A DNA stretch of 64,000 nucleotides. It comes from DATAXP01 sp963708675. Its GTDB lineage: Bacteria; Planctomycetota; Planctomycetia; Pirellulales; PNKZ01. This document shows, piece after piece, positions 28,388 to 37,879 of this stretch (its first letter is position 1; each line of letters starts with the position of its first letter). A program made the translations under genes and the position numbers. Location: positions 2,046,001-2,110,000 of the forward strand of contig CAVPTO010000003.1 of assembly GCA_963708675.1 (NCBI GenBank). Direction: 5' to 3'. The notes under the pieces were generated by a model. That model was not told where the DNA came from, made no database searches, and saw only the letters and a program-made list of their open reading frames with translations.

Positions 28388-28972
28388 ATGCGATTAGGTT
28401 TTTCTGTCTCACTGATTGCCGTAGTGCTCGCATGCTCGGCGGCCGATCCGACAACCAAGGCGGCTGAGAGAGGTCGGCACGCTTTCATCTCGGAGTTCCG
28501 CGCTTCGGCGTACCTGAAGAATGCTGTTCGCCTGCAAGCACTCGAGCCGAATCGGCGGGCCGCGGCACTATGCGAGTTGGCGGAGGACCCACAGCACGGC
28601 TCCGAGGCCTATGCGTTATGTCGAATGCTCTTCGAAACGGATGGTAACCCTCACGCGTATCGCCCGCAAATCGGCGGCCCATGGTTCATCCCAATTGCCG
28701 TGGAGCGCACGGTCGAGGATTGGCCGCTCGAACCAATCACACTTCGCGACGGCATTCCAATTCTGGTCGTCCGGGGGTATGTCGTTGCCGGCGGGAGAGG
28801 AGAGTCTCCGCTCTCCTATGTCAACCGCATGCTTAACAACTGCGAATGGTCGAAGACGAAATATGTGGAGATAGATTCCGAAAGAATCAAAGAGACGATT
28901 GAGCGATTTATTGAGGCCACGCCAGGCCTCATCGACCTCGATAAAAAGTTTCTCCGCCGCCAGGCGGACTGA
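28388..28972 (+). CDS. Hypothetical exported protein
   Basis: 194 residues. The start MRLGFSVSLIAVVLACSAADP is a signal peptide or lipoprotein signal. The remaining domain (RAAALCELAEDPQHGSEAYALCRMLF...) is alpha-helical at first and then mixed; no family recognised. It lies in the accessory stretch before the IS element. Confidence 0.5.
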   Translation: MRLGFSVSLIAVVLACSAADPTTKAAERGRHAFISEFRASAYLKNAVRLQALEPNRRAAALCELAEDPQHGSEAYALCRMLFETDGNPHAYRPQIGGPWFIPIAVERTVEDWPLEPITLRDGIPILVVRGYVVAGGRGESPLSYVNRMLNNCEWSKTKYVEIDSERIKETIERFIEATPGLIDLDKKFLRRQAD

Positions 28973-29213
28973 AGCGTAACCATTCGCGCAATCGTCCCGC
29001 AGATTCTTACATTCAAGCGAGACTTGTTCGCACTACTCATGTTTCGCTGGCTCTGGCTTAACGGCATTTCGGGCTATGACCGCGGCAAGTTGCGCTTTCT
29101 CACGGGCCGCGACTCTGACTCTGTCCTGACTCGTCCGTCCGACATCGCACCAGCCGACGCAGAGCAGGCGCTCGAGTTCAATTTTGGAATGCCCCGGATT
29201 TCTGTACCAGGGA

Positions 29214-30126
29214 TTATGAGAGTATGGGTTGGGTAAACGAAACGGCAGTGTGCTGCTGGAGTGAGGGCTGAGGCGCAGCCGAAGCCCGAACGGAAGCAGC
29301 ACACTGCCGTGCGAACTCCGCCGGGGTCTGGTAGCCAAGACTGCTGTGCGGTCGCTCCTGGTTGTGCTCGTGCAGCCGTCGCTGGGCGAACCAACGAGCC
29401 TCGGCCAGGTTCATGAACTCTTCCACGTTCAACAACTCGTCTCGCAGCCGACTGAAGAACGATTCGGCATAGCCGTTCTGCCACGGCGCACCAGGCTCGA
29501 TGTACAACAGCTCCAGGCCCGCGCCGGGCATGTCCACGGATCGCCGTCGCGATGAACTCCGGGCCGTTGTCGCTGCGAACATGCTCGGGAACGCCACGTG
29601 TCAGGAACAGGTGCGTCAGAACGTCGAGCACCCGCTCGGCCGGCAGGCTCCGATCGACCTCCAACGCCAGGCATTCACGCGTGTATTCATCGGTGATCGC
29701 GAACCACTTCAGCGGTCGACCCCACGCCGTGCGATCGTGAATGAAGTCCCAAGTCCAAACGTGATCCTTCCGCTCTGCACGACGCCGCACGCAGCTGTTG
29801 GCACTGTGCCCCAAACGACGGCGTTTCACGGTTCTTTTCGGCACTTTCAAGCCCTCACGCTGCCACAGACGGTACACCCGCTTGAAGTTCACGCGCCAGC
29901 CGCCCTGCCGCAGCTTGGCCGTCATCATTCGATAGCCGTAACGCGGATACCGCGCCGCCAACGCGTGCAGATCCTTCACCAGCCGCTGCTCTTCGACCGA
30001 GTCCTCGCGCGCACGGTAACGCTGCGTGCTCCGCGGCTGACCCAACGCCCGACATGCCCGACGCTCACTCACGCACTGCCGCTGCCGAACGTAGTCGACC
30101 GCAGCGCGTCGTCGCGCCGGGCTCAG
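29214..30126 (-). pseudogene. IS3-family transposase OrfB, frameshifted
   Basis: DDE integrase core: WTWDFIHDRT (first Asp), VRSDNGPEF (second Asp), and APWQNGYAESF (Glu). The frame is open back to about 30126, overlapping the end of orfA. It breaks near 29535, between FIATAIRG and MPGAGLELLYIEPG, which separates the second Asp from the Glu. Either this is a sequence error or the copy is dead. Confidence 0.88.
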
Positions 30127-30401
30127 TAGTTTCCCTCGAGCGCCTCTTTCAAGATCGCCTTGTCCAGTTCCGCCTCGGCCAGCAGCTTCTTCAAACGCTT
30201 GTTCTCACCCTCCAACTCTTTCAGTCGCTTCGCCTCTTCCGACTTCATTCCGCCATATTGATTCCGCCAGCGATGCAGTGTCTGCTCGCTGATCTCCAAC
30301 GACTGCACCACCTGGCCAATCGTCTTGCCCGCCGCCAGCATCGTCTCCGCCTCGCGAAGCTTCTTGATGATCTGCTCCGCCGAATGCTTCTTGCCTTTCA
30401 T
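30123..30401 (-). CDS. IS3-family transposase OrfA
   Basis: 92 residues: helix-turn-helix (HSAEQIIKKLREAETMLAAGKTIGQVVQSLEISEQTLHRW) and a leucine-rich coiled coil (EEAKRLKELEGENKRLKKLLAEAELDKAIL) for dimerisation. It ends in GNY-TGA at the point where the orfB frame is already open, so the OrfAB fusion would come from a ribosomal frameshift, as in other IS3 elements. Confidence 0.93.
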   Translation of the reverse strand: MKGKKHSAEQIIKKLREAETMLAAGKTIGQVVQSLEISEQTLHRWRNQYGGMKSEEAKRLKELEGENKRLKKLLAEAELDKAILKEALEGNY

Positions 30402-30473
30402 CGAAAGTCCTCCTGCCCAAAATGGGCCAATGGACTCTCATACCACCCGGATCAAGATTTGGGGAGCATTCCA

Positions 30474-30731
30474 ATTTGGCGTGCGTTCTGCATTCCCGAG
30501 TCACAGCGATACTGCCTGCGACCCCACGATAGTCTTTTCGCTCTCTACAACAACATCTACCCAAACGGTCGCTCTGACTGCATGGATTTCGAGGCCCCTT
30601 TCTTCCTCATTCAAAAATACCTGCAATGCCCAATGACCGATTCCGACCGCAAGGCGGGCATGTCGGTCGAAGGCGTCATGCGACTCGTTGCGTCAACTGA
30701 GCGGGCGACCAATCGCTGCGGTTGACCCGCA
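30474..30731. other. DNA right of the IS; no gene supported
   Basis: An open frame without a start runs to 30725 (PNGRSDCMDFEAPFFLIQKYLQC...). It may be a leftover of an older gene, but removing the IS does not join it to a recognisable protein. Confidence 0.3.
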
Positions 30732-31529
30732 GTGCTTGGCAAGATTCGATCGTTCCATCAGGTCGCATTACAATCAGTTTCAACCCAGCTTACCGTCAGC
30801 GGGCAACAGAGCTTTTTCATTGAATGCAAGGACACGAGCGGCCCGTACCGAATGTGCGATTCAAATCATGACGCAGTTGACCCCGACGCGAATGCGTCGA
30901 TTGATTCTGTCGAAGCCGTCCGCGCGCTCGGCTTTGCGTGGCAATGGCAGAGTGACTTCTGGCCGAAATGGAGCGACCTCCACAAGTTGACGGGACCATG
31001 CGCTCTCGAACAGATTAACTCGAAAGCGGTTTGCGATGATACGCTTGAAGTGTTGCGCTTCACGCCCAATGTCACGCTGCTTGATTTGATGTCATCGCGC
31101 GTGACAGACGAAGGCATGTCGTCCATGCGCTACATACCACGCCTTGAGACCCTTTATCTAAACAACACGCGCATCGGGGACGAGGGTATCAAGCATCTGC
31201 TTGGGCATAAAAATCTCAAACGTGTCGTGGCGATGAATGCACGAGTCACGATCGTTGGCGAACGATTGTTGAAAACGTCTATTCCTGGTTGCATGGCCAC
31301 TATCGGGCGAGCTATCAGAAGAGGGATTGTTACGGCTTTAAATCGCTTTTCACTGACTGTTGAGCTTCGCCACAGCCACAAAATAGTAACCGCTGTCGTC
31401 GCCGAAGATCGATCGGAAGAACTCGCCGAGTTCCTCAAAGCTCCTGTGGGAAAACGTGTTTTTATACGCATAGGCGAAGCCGACGAGCCAAACCGTTTAT
31501 GGAGAGTTGACGAAAGCGATTCATCGTGA
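30732..31529 (+). CDS. Leucine-rich-repeat-like hypothetical protein
   Basis: 265 residues from GTG 30732; the true start may be later (ATG 30852 is in frame). The middle has two to three repeats of the cysteine-containing LRR type: VTLLDLMSSRVTDEGMSSMRYIPRLETLYLNNTRIGDEGIKHLLGHKNLKRV. Such repeats mediate protein binding and are frequent in planctomycetes. The flanks are unrecognised, and the gene may be a decayed fragment since it lies in the accessory region. Confidence 0.5.
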   Translation: MLGKIRSFHQVALQSVSTQLTVSGQQSFFIECKDTSGPYRMCDSNHDAVDPDANASIDSVEAVRALGFAWQWQSDFWPKWSDLHKLTGPCALEQINSKAVCDDTLEVLRFTPNVTLLDLMSSRVTDEGMSSMRYIPRLETLYLNNTRIGDEGIKHLLGHKNLKRVVAMNARVTIVGERLLKTSIPGCMATIGRAIRRGIVTALNRFSLTVELRHSHKIVTAVVAEDRSEELAEFLKAPVGKRVFIRIGEADEPNRLWRVDESDSS

Positions 31530-31664
31530 TTCATCACTTAACATACGCAGTGCCCCGCAGATTCTTGGCGCGTTTGGCTCGGTCGCTTCAGTCGCGGTAC
31601 AATCGGCTGCAATCCTGCTGACGTTCAGCGGGCAACATTGGGTTCGACGGCACGAGGAACTGCG

Positions 31665-31979
31665 GTGCGTTGGTATCACTGCGTTGCGTACTTTTTCGGT
31701 GGTGCGTTTCTGGTGAACGCGGTGCCGCATTTAGTGGCGGGCGTCATGGGGCAGCCGTTTCAAAGCCCGTTCGCGACGCCGCCAGGCGAAGGACTGTCGA
31801 CAGCGTGGGTCAACGTCTTGTGGGGGTCGGCAAATTTCGTCTTCGCGTATCTGCTGCTCGCGCGGGTCGGGAACTTCGAGTTTCGTCGTTGGCTTCATAT
31901 CCTCGTCGCCGCCGCGGGCGGGCTAGCGATGGCGATACAGCTCTCTCTGCATTTCGGTCGCTTCCATGGCGGTCTATAA
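31665..31979 (+). CDS. Small conserved membrane protein
   Basis: 104 residues from GTG 31665 (MRWYHCVAYFFGGAFLVNAVPHLVAG). Three hydrophobic helices with the signature NAVPHLVAGVMGQPFQSPFATPPGEGLS. Similar small proteins of unknown function occur in many bacteria. The frame opens upstream at 31638, but the VRWYHCV start fits the family better. Confidence 0.65.
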   Translation: MRWYHCVAYFFGGAFLVNAVPHLVAGVMGQPFQSPFATPPGEGLSTAWVNVLWGSANFVFAYLLLARVGNFEFRRWLHILVAAAGGLAMAIQLSLHFGRFHGGL

Positions 31980-32075
31980 CACGAGCTCAGTCGATTCGCT
32001 CTGTCATGCCGAGATTGTTTTGCGAAGCGGGATCGCTGTTTGCCCTGCGGCGACATGACGCTTAGGCTTTCGAGA

Positions 32076-33047
32076 ATGAAAGCGGTGTACATTGAGCGAG
32101 TCGGCCCGCCAGAGAACATTCGCTACGGCGAGCTTCCGACGCCGGCGGTTGGCGAGCGTGACGTGCTGGTACAGGTTGCGGCGGTCACGGTCGACCCGAT
32201 CGACACGTACATTCGCAGCGGTGCTTACCCCATCGACCTGCCGTCGCCGTTCATCATTGGTCGCGACATGACGGGCGTGGTGGTGCAAGCGGGCGCTGGG
32301 GTCACGCAGTTTCGGCCAGGCGATCGCGTTTGGGCGAACAACCAAGGCTACGGCAGTCGCCAAGGTACGTTCGCGGAGTTCGTGGCCATTGACGAAGGGT
32401 TGCTCTATCCGCTGCCGGAGGGCGTCGATGCGATCGAAGCAGTCGCGGTGTTACATTCCGCGTTGACGGCGGTTGCAGGCCTTTCGCGTGTGAAGCTGCG
32501 CGGTGGCGAGACGTTGTTCATCAATGGCGGCGACGGCAATGTTGGGACGGCTGTCTTGCAACTCGCCAAGGTTCTCGGCGTGCGCGTGGCCGTCACTTCT
32601 GCGAACGACGCGAAGGCGGAATGGTGCCGGGAACTCGGGGTTGATCGCGTCATCGACTACAAGACCGAGAACGTCGAAGGCGCTCTGCGACGGTTCGCTC
32701 CCGGTGGCATCGATGTGTATTGGGACACGACGGGGAAGCCCGACGTCGAAAGCGCGTTGAAGGTTCTGGCGCGACGTCGGCGCATCGTGCTTATGTCGGG
32801 TCTCACGCACCAATGCACGCTGCCGGTCGGCCCGTTCTATACGCACAATTGCACCATGTTCGGATTCACGGTCACGGATGCAACGCGCGAAGAGATTGCC
32901 GCGTACGCTCGGGAAATCAATGCTCGTCTTGTGACGGGAGCGTTGCGGGCGAAGGTGAACCGCGTGCTGCCGCTTTCGCAAGCGGCCGAAGCCCACCGCC
33001 TCGTCGAGCAAGGCAAGCTGTTTGGCAAGATCGTGCTGGTGCCCTAA
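32076..33047 (+). CDS. NADPH:quinone reductase-like MDR protein
   Basis: 323 residues from ATG 32076 (MKAVYIERVGPPENIRYGEL). Medium-chain dehydrogenase/reductase fold without zinc ligands: catalytic domain with GRDMTGVVVQAGAGVTQFRPGDRVW and a Rossmann domain with INGGDGNVGTAVLQLAKVLGVRV, the AxGxVG variant of quinone reductases. It reduces quinones or enals with NADPH. The frame extends to 32040 but lacks family similarity there. Confidence 0.9.
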   Translation: MKAVYIERVGPPENIRYGELPTPAVGERDVLVQVAAVTVDPIDTYIRSGAYPIDLPSPFIIGRDMTGVVVQAGAGVTQFRPGDRVWANNQGYGSRQGTFAEFVAIDEGLLYPLPEGVDAIEAVAVLHSALTAVAGLSRVKLRGGETLFINGGDGNVGTAVLQLAKVLGVRVAVTSANDAKAEWCRELGVDRVIDYKTENVEGALRRFAPGGIDVYWDTTGKPDVESALKVLARRRRIVLMSGLTHQCTLPVGPFYTHNCTMFGFTVTDATREEIAAYAREINARLVTGALRAKVNRVLPLSQAAEAHRLVEQGKLFGKIVLVP

Positions 33048-33242
33048 CTACGCTCGCCGTGAGCGGCGGCCAAGCGCTGACAAGTCTTACATTTGACTCG
33101 TTCGTTACGGTGACGATAATTTCGTGCTATTCCTGCTTTGAAGTGGCCAGGTGTCCGAACCTTTTCACTCGACACTCGGTCTGCTCCTTGAAATACCACG
33201 TACAACGAAACGCAATCGCCAAGGATCAACGGTCAGGGTCGT

Positions 33243-34256
33243 ATGACTGAAGCCGATCAGCCCACCGCATTGGTGAAACAGCCACCTGTGCTCTTCGCCG
33301 AGACCCAGGAACTCACCGCTCGGATTACTTCCGAACTTGGCGCTCCTTTGGTCGCCTATTGGCACAACTCGCGCGGCTCGGTTTGTCACAACGATGTTGT
33401 GGCGCTATATACTGTTCTTGGACGGCTGGGACGTCAAAAGAAACTCTATCTCTTCCTGAAGTCTCACGGCGGCACCGGACAAGTTTCGTTGCGTCTTGTC
33501 ACGCTGCTGCGACAACACTGCGATGAACTGGTCGCGTTGGTGCCTCTCGAATGCGCCTCGGCAGCAACGATGATTGCGATCGGGTGCGATCGCATTCTCA
33601 TGGGACCGATGGCGTATCTCACAGCCGTAGACACATCTCTCAGCCACGCCTTGTCGCCACTAGATCGTGACAACGATCGGGTGAGCGTAAGCCTTGACGA
33701 GCTGACGCGCGTTATTCGGCTCTGGCGTTCCGAGCAAGCGGGCGTTAAAGAGAACCCTTACGCGGCCCTTTTTCAACATGTGCATCCGTTGGTCATAGGA
33801 GCCGTCGACCGCGCTGAGTCGCTGTCCATCATGATTTGCAAAGCGTTGTTAGCTCATCATGTCTCGGATGATGCAACTGCCGATCGTATCGCTCATACCT
33901 TGAATTCAAAGTATCCGTCACACAACTATCCCATCCTTCTCGAAGAGGCAAGAAGCATAGGCCTGAACGTCGAGCCGATGCCGGCGGCAGTGAACGATAT
34001 GCTGCTAAACCTCAATCAGCTTTATAGCGAGATGGGCCAGACCGCAACGACAGACTTTGACGAGCAACGATCTCACAGCAATGAGATCCTGAATATTTGG
34101 GAGGCGCCGCAGCTGCAAGTGTATTTCCAGCAGGACAAGGATTGGTTTTACCGATCCGAGGAGAGACGCTGGATTACCATGAACGATCTCAGCGGCTGGC
34201 ACAAACTTACGCTTGTCGACGACGAGATTCGAAAAGAACCGTTGCACATCGCTTAA
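33243..34256 (+). CDS. SDH-family Clp-fold serine proteinase-like protein
   Basis: 337 residues. The Clp/crotonase-type core is visible: KKLYLFLKSHGGTGQVSLRLVTLLRQHCDELVALVPLECASAATMIAIGCDRILMGPMAYLTAVD. The Ser in CASAAT would be the nucleophile, as in the SDH (serine dehydrogenase) Clp-fold protease family. No transmembrane helix is seen, so it acts in the cytoplasm. Its substrates are unknown. It has no operon partner: 195 bp before it and 110 bp after it are noncoding. Confidence 0.75.
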   Translation: MTEADQPTALVKQPPVLFAETQELTARITSELGAPLVAYWHNSRGSVCHNDVVALYTVLGRLGRQKKLYLFLKSHGGTGQVSLRLVTLLRQHCDELVALVPLECASAATMIAIGCDRILMGPMAYLTAVDTSLSHALSPLDRDNDRVSVSLDELTRVIRLWRSEQAGVKENPYAALFQHVHPLVIGAVDRAESLSIMICKALLAHHVSDDATADRIAHTLNSKYPSHNYPILLEEARSIGLNVEPMPAAVNDMLLNLNQLYSEMGQTATTDFDEQRSHSNEILNIWEAPQLQVYFQQDKDWFYRSEERRWITMNDLSGWHKLTLVDDEIRKEPLHIA

Positions 34257-34366
34257 GACGCCATCGCGGTACAAACGGCGCACCCTTCAATCGGCGCTCG
34301 CCGCCGATAAGAATGGGTCTTCGAGCGTCTTAGCCTTATACGCATCGCAACCCTGACGAACCGACC

Positions 34367-36276
34367 ATGAAATCTCTCGTGTTTTCGGCCACCCTCGCGG
34401 TCGCCGTTGTCTTGTTGATTCCTATCGCGCGGGCCGCCGCCGACGCACCGCGCCCGAACATCCTGTGGCTGACGAGCGAGGATCACGGTCCGCACATGGG
34501 CTGTTACGGCGACACGTTCGCCACGACGCCGAGCGTCGACCGCCTTGCGTCGCGCGGCACGGTGTATCGCCATTGCTGGTCGAACGCCCCGGTCTGTGCG
34601 CCGGCGCGAACGACGCTCATCAGCGGCATGTATCCGCCCAGCACCGGCAGCGAACACATGCGAAGCATGGTGCCGTACCCGGCCGGCAAGAAGATGTATC
34701 CACAGTACCTGCGCGACGTCGGCTACTACTGCACGAACAACGCGAAGGAAGACTACAACCTCGAAAAGCCCGGCCAGGTTTGGGATGAATCGTCGAAGAA
34801 AGCCCACTGGAAGAACCGCCCCGACGGTCAACCGTTCTTCGCCGTGTTCAACTGCGAAAAGAGCCACGAGAGCAAAGTCCGCGCTCGGCCGCACGAGCAG
34901 ATTCACGATCCCGCGAAGGTGCGCGTCCCCGCCTACCATCCCGACACTCCCGAGGTGCGTGAGGATTGGGCCCAATACTACGACGTGGTCAGCGAGGCCG
35001 ACGCCGTGGCCGGCGAACGACTCGCCGAGTTGGCCGACGCCGGATTGATGGAAGACACGATCGTTTTCTACTTCGCCGATCACGGGTCGGGCATGCCGCG
35101 CAACAAGCGCTGGCCGCGCGAGTCGGGCCTTCACGTGCCGTTGGTCGTGTACATTCCCGACAAGTTCAAGGAGCTGCGCTCGCCCGATTACAAGGTCGGC
35201 GGTTCGAGCGAACGTCTGGTGAGCTTCGTCGATTTCGCGCCGACGGTGTTGAGCCTCGTCGGCATCAAGCCGCCCGAGTGGATGCAGGGACACGCGTTCT
35301 TGGGCAAGTTCCAAGACGCGCCGCAGCCGTATCTGTACGGCTTTCGCGGACGCATGGACGAGCGCTACGACATGGTGCGTTGCGTGACCGATGGCCGGTA
35401 CGTTTACATTCGCAATTATCGTCCGGACCTCATTTACGGCCAGCATCTCGCGTACATGTGGGAGACGCCGACGACGCGCGTGTGGGAGAAGATGTTTCAC
35501 GAAGGCAAACTGAACGAGGCGCAATCGGCGTTCTGGAAGACGAAGCCTGCCGAAGAGCTTTACGATCTGACGAGCGATCCGGATGAGGTCCAAAATCTCG
35601 CCGGATTGAAGGAACATTCCGAATTGGTCCTGCGCATGGCTCGGGTACTCCGCGAAAAGCTGATCGAAATCCGCGACGTGGGTTTTCTACCTGAGGGAGA
35701 AATGCATCGTCGCAGTGCCGGTAGCACGCCCTACGACATGGGCCATGACGCAGCGAAGTATCAGGTCGAATCAGTCGTCGTTTTTGCCGAAAATGCATCA
35801 TTGTTTACTCCGGCTCTTATCAAGGACGAAGATTGTGCGGTGCGATGGTGGGCGGCCCTTGGATGCAAAATGCGAGGCGACCGGCAGACTGTGTATGAGC
35901 ACGACGAACTTGTCAAAGCGCTCGACGATTCATCACCCGACGTGCGCATCGCGGCGGCGTTGACCTTGGGACTCTACGGCCATGAAGAGGATTTGCAGTC
36001 GGCGCTCGACGTCCTCGCCGACTGCGCAAACTGGAACAACCATGATGTCTTCACGGTCATGGCGGCGCTGAACGCCATCGACGAGTTGGGAGAGAAGGCT
36101 GCATCGCTCAAGCAAGTCATCGCGAAGCTGCCCAAGAAGGGGCCCGCACCGACAAGCGATACGAGGGCTATCCGGCCCGGCTCATTGCCGATTTGCTGGG
36201 CGAGAAGGTTGTCGAGGATGATGATAAACCGGAACCGCCCACTTCGAAAAAGCCGAAAGCCAAAAAACAGAAATAG
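34367..36276 (+). CDS. Exported sulfatase, one frameshift near the C-terminus
   Basis: About 637 residues. Signal peptide (FSATLAVAVVLLIPIARAAA), then PNILWLTSEDHGPHMGCYGD for the metal site and CAPARTTLISG, the CxPxR formylglycine motif of type I sulfatases. DHGSGMPRNKRWP completes the metal site. The C-terminal part is HEAT-like helices. The frame breaks near 36150: adding one base gives GPAPDKRYEGYPARLIADLLGEKV...KKQK and a TAG at 36274-36276. Unbroken reading on into the next gene is an artefact. Hydrolyses sulfate esters, probably of polysaccharides. Confidence 0.92.
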
Positions 36277-36298
36277 AACTGTTGTCAGTAAGGATCCC

Positions 36299-37735
36299 AT
36301 GTCGCACGTGAATGTGAATCGCCGAAAGTTTCTGGCCGGGTCGGCCACCGCCGCCGCGGGAAGTCTGCTCACCGTCGAGGCCGGGCTGGCCAAAGGCGTC
36401 GATCCCGAGTCGCGTCAAGCGATGGGGTCACGGGTCGGCGAAGTTAAAGCCACCGAGGCCATCGTGTGGACGCGCCTCACTGCCGCAGCGACACGCAATA
36501 ACGCCGGCGTGTCGATCGTCGGTCACGTGAATAAGAAGACCAAAGTCGAAGTCCCCGACGATTGGACGACGCTCGTCGGCGCGTGTCCCGGGCAAGCCGG
36601 CCGCATCCGCGTGCGCTACGGCACGACGAAAGACCTCAGCGACGCGCGCGAAACCGAATGGGCCAAGGTCAGCCAGGCCGTCGATTTCCATCACCAGTTT
36701 CGACTCATATCTCTTAAGCCGTCGACAACGTACTACTATTCGGTCGAGACAACCGGAACCGACGCAGCAGACAAACACGCTTCGACGTTCGGGCAGTTCC
36801 GCACCGCGCCGCTGGACGACGCAGCCAGCGATGTCACGTTCTGCGTCACGACGTGCCTGATGTACGCCGACCTTGACCATCAAGACGGCTTCAACATCTT
36901 CCCGGCAATGCAGAAGCTCGACCCGAACTTCGTCGTCTTCACCGGCGACAGCGTGTACTACGACTCCGATCTGCCGCAGGCGACGTCCGTCGAACTCGCG
37001 CGCTATCATTGGCAGCGCATGTACAGCATGCCTCGCCACGTCGAGCTGCTGCGGTCGGTCGCGACCTATTGGGAGAAAGACGATCACGACACGCACGACA
37101 ACGACAGTTGGCCCGGCTATCGACCACTGGGCAAGTTCACGTTCGACGAAGGCGTGAAGATCTATCGACAGCAGGTGCCGATCGAGGAGCCGATCTACCG
37201 CACGTTCCGTTGGGGCAGAGACGTGCAAATTTGGCTGACCGAGGGTCGCGAGTTCCGTTCGCCGAACAACATGAAAGACGGCCCCGAGAAAACCATCTGG
37301 GGCGCCAAGCAGAAAGCGTGGCTGATGAGTTCGCTACTGGCCAGCGACGCGAAGTGGAAGGTCTTCGTCAGCCCGACGCCGATCGTGGGGCCCGATCGCC
37401 AGAACAAAAACGACAACCACGCCAACGCTGGCTTCACGCACGAGGGGAACGAGTTTCGTCAGTGGGCGAAGGACAACCTGAGCGGCAACTTCTTCGTCGT
37501 CTGCGGCGACCGGCACTGGCAGTACGAGTCGGTCCATCCCGAGACTGGCCTCCGCGAGTTCGCCTGCGGCCCCGGCAGCGACGAACACGCCAGCGGCACG
37601 CCTGGATTCAACGAGAGTTACCACAAGTTCCATCGCGTGAAGGGCGGATTCCTGTCGGTGAAAGTGCGCGACGGCGCCATCGCCGTGCGGCATCATGACG
37701 TGCACGGCGAGATTGTGCACGAGTGGACGGCGTGA
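36299..37735 (+). CDS. Tat-exported PhoD-family alkaline phosphatase
   Basis: 478 residues from ATG 36299 (AAGGAT upstream). Tat signal NRRKFLAGSATAAAGSLLTV, an N-terminal PhoD domain (FHHQFRLISLKPSTTYYYSVE) and the metallophosphatase core: VFTGDSVYYDSD, EKDDHDTHDND, and VVCGDRHWQYES. PhoD enzymes hydrolyse phosphomono- and diesters outside the cytoplasm, often with Ca and Fe. It is 23 bp behind the sulfatase, so both may be transcribed together. Confidence 0.92.
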   Translation: MSHVNVNRRKFLAGSATAAAGSLLTVEAGLAKGVDPESRQAMGSRVGEVKATEAIVWTRLTAAATRNNAGVSIVGHVNKKTKVEVPDDWTTLVGACPGQAGRIRVRYGTTKDLSDARETEWAKVSQAVDFHHQFRLISLKPSTTYYYSVETTGTDAADKHASTFGQFRTAPLDDAASDVTFCVTTCLMYADLDHQDGFNIFPAMQKLDPNFVVFTGDSVYYDSDLPQATSVELARYHWQRMYSMPRHVELLRSVATYWEKDDHDTHDNDSWPGYRPLGKFTFDEGVKIYRQQVPIEEPIYRTFRWGRDVQIWLTEGREFRSPNNMKDGPEKTIWGAKQKAWLMSSLLASDAKWKVFVSPTPIVGPDRQNKNDNHANAGFTHEGNEFRQWAKDNLSGNFFVVCGDRHWQYESVHPETGLREFACGPGSDEHASGTPGFNESYHKFHRVKGGFLSVKVRDGAIAVRHHDVHGEIVHEWTA

Positions 37736-37739
37736 TGGT

Positions 37740-37871
37740 CCCTTCTCCCTTCGGGAGAAGGTGCAGCGAAGCGGCGGATGAGGGCGGGCCGAGCTGCTCT
37801 TAGGGCGAATCAAAGTTCGACCCGCCCTCACCCGGCGGCTGCGCCGCCACCCTCTCCCAAAGGGAGACGGG
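37740..37871. repeat. Pair of REP-like palindromes in opposite orientation
   Basis: One module runs 37740-37788 (ccttctcccttcgggagaagg...ggatgagggcggg), and a second, inverted, 37821-37871 (cccgccctcacccggcgg...cctctcccaaagggagacggg). The pair sits between the convergent ends of the PhoD and erythromycin-esterase-like genes. Confidence 0.85.
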
Positions 37872-37879
37872 GTTTTCGC

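Larger units (their letters stand above)
29185..30473 (-). mobile_element. IS3-family insertion sequence, 1,289 bp
   Basis: Ends read TGGAATGC...GCATTCCA with imperfect inverted repeats of about 40 bp (29185-29223 and 30434-30473; both end in TGAGAGT when read inward). The 4-bp ATTT directly outside the left end (29181-29184) recurs directly outside the right end (30474-30477), a target duplication of IS3 size. It carries orfA and orfB on the minus strand. orfB is frameshifted, so this copy may be inactive unless that is a sequence error. Confidence 0.88.

Noticed and set aside
29024..29236. 70-residue open frame left of the IS
   Set aside because: It runs into the IS end and has no ribosome site or recognisable motif.
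34253..35617. 454-residue frame antisense to the sulfatase
   Set aside because: Mirror of a strongly coding GC-rich gene; no family features.
36140..36300. A true sulfatase-phosphatase fusion
   Set aside because: A one-base correction restores a natural sulfatase end and PhoD has its own start and Tat signal.
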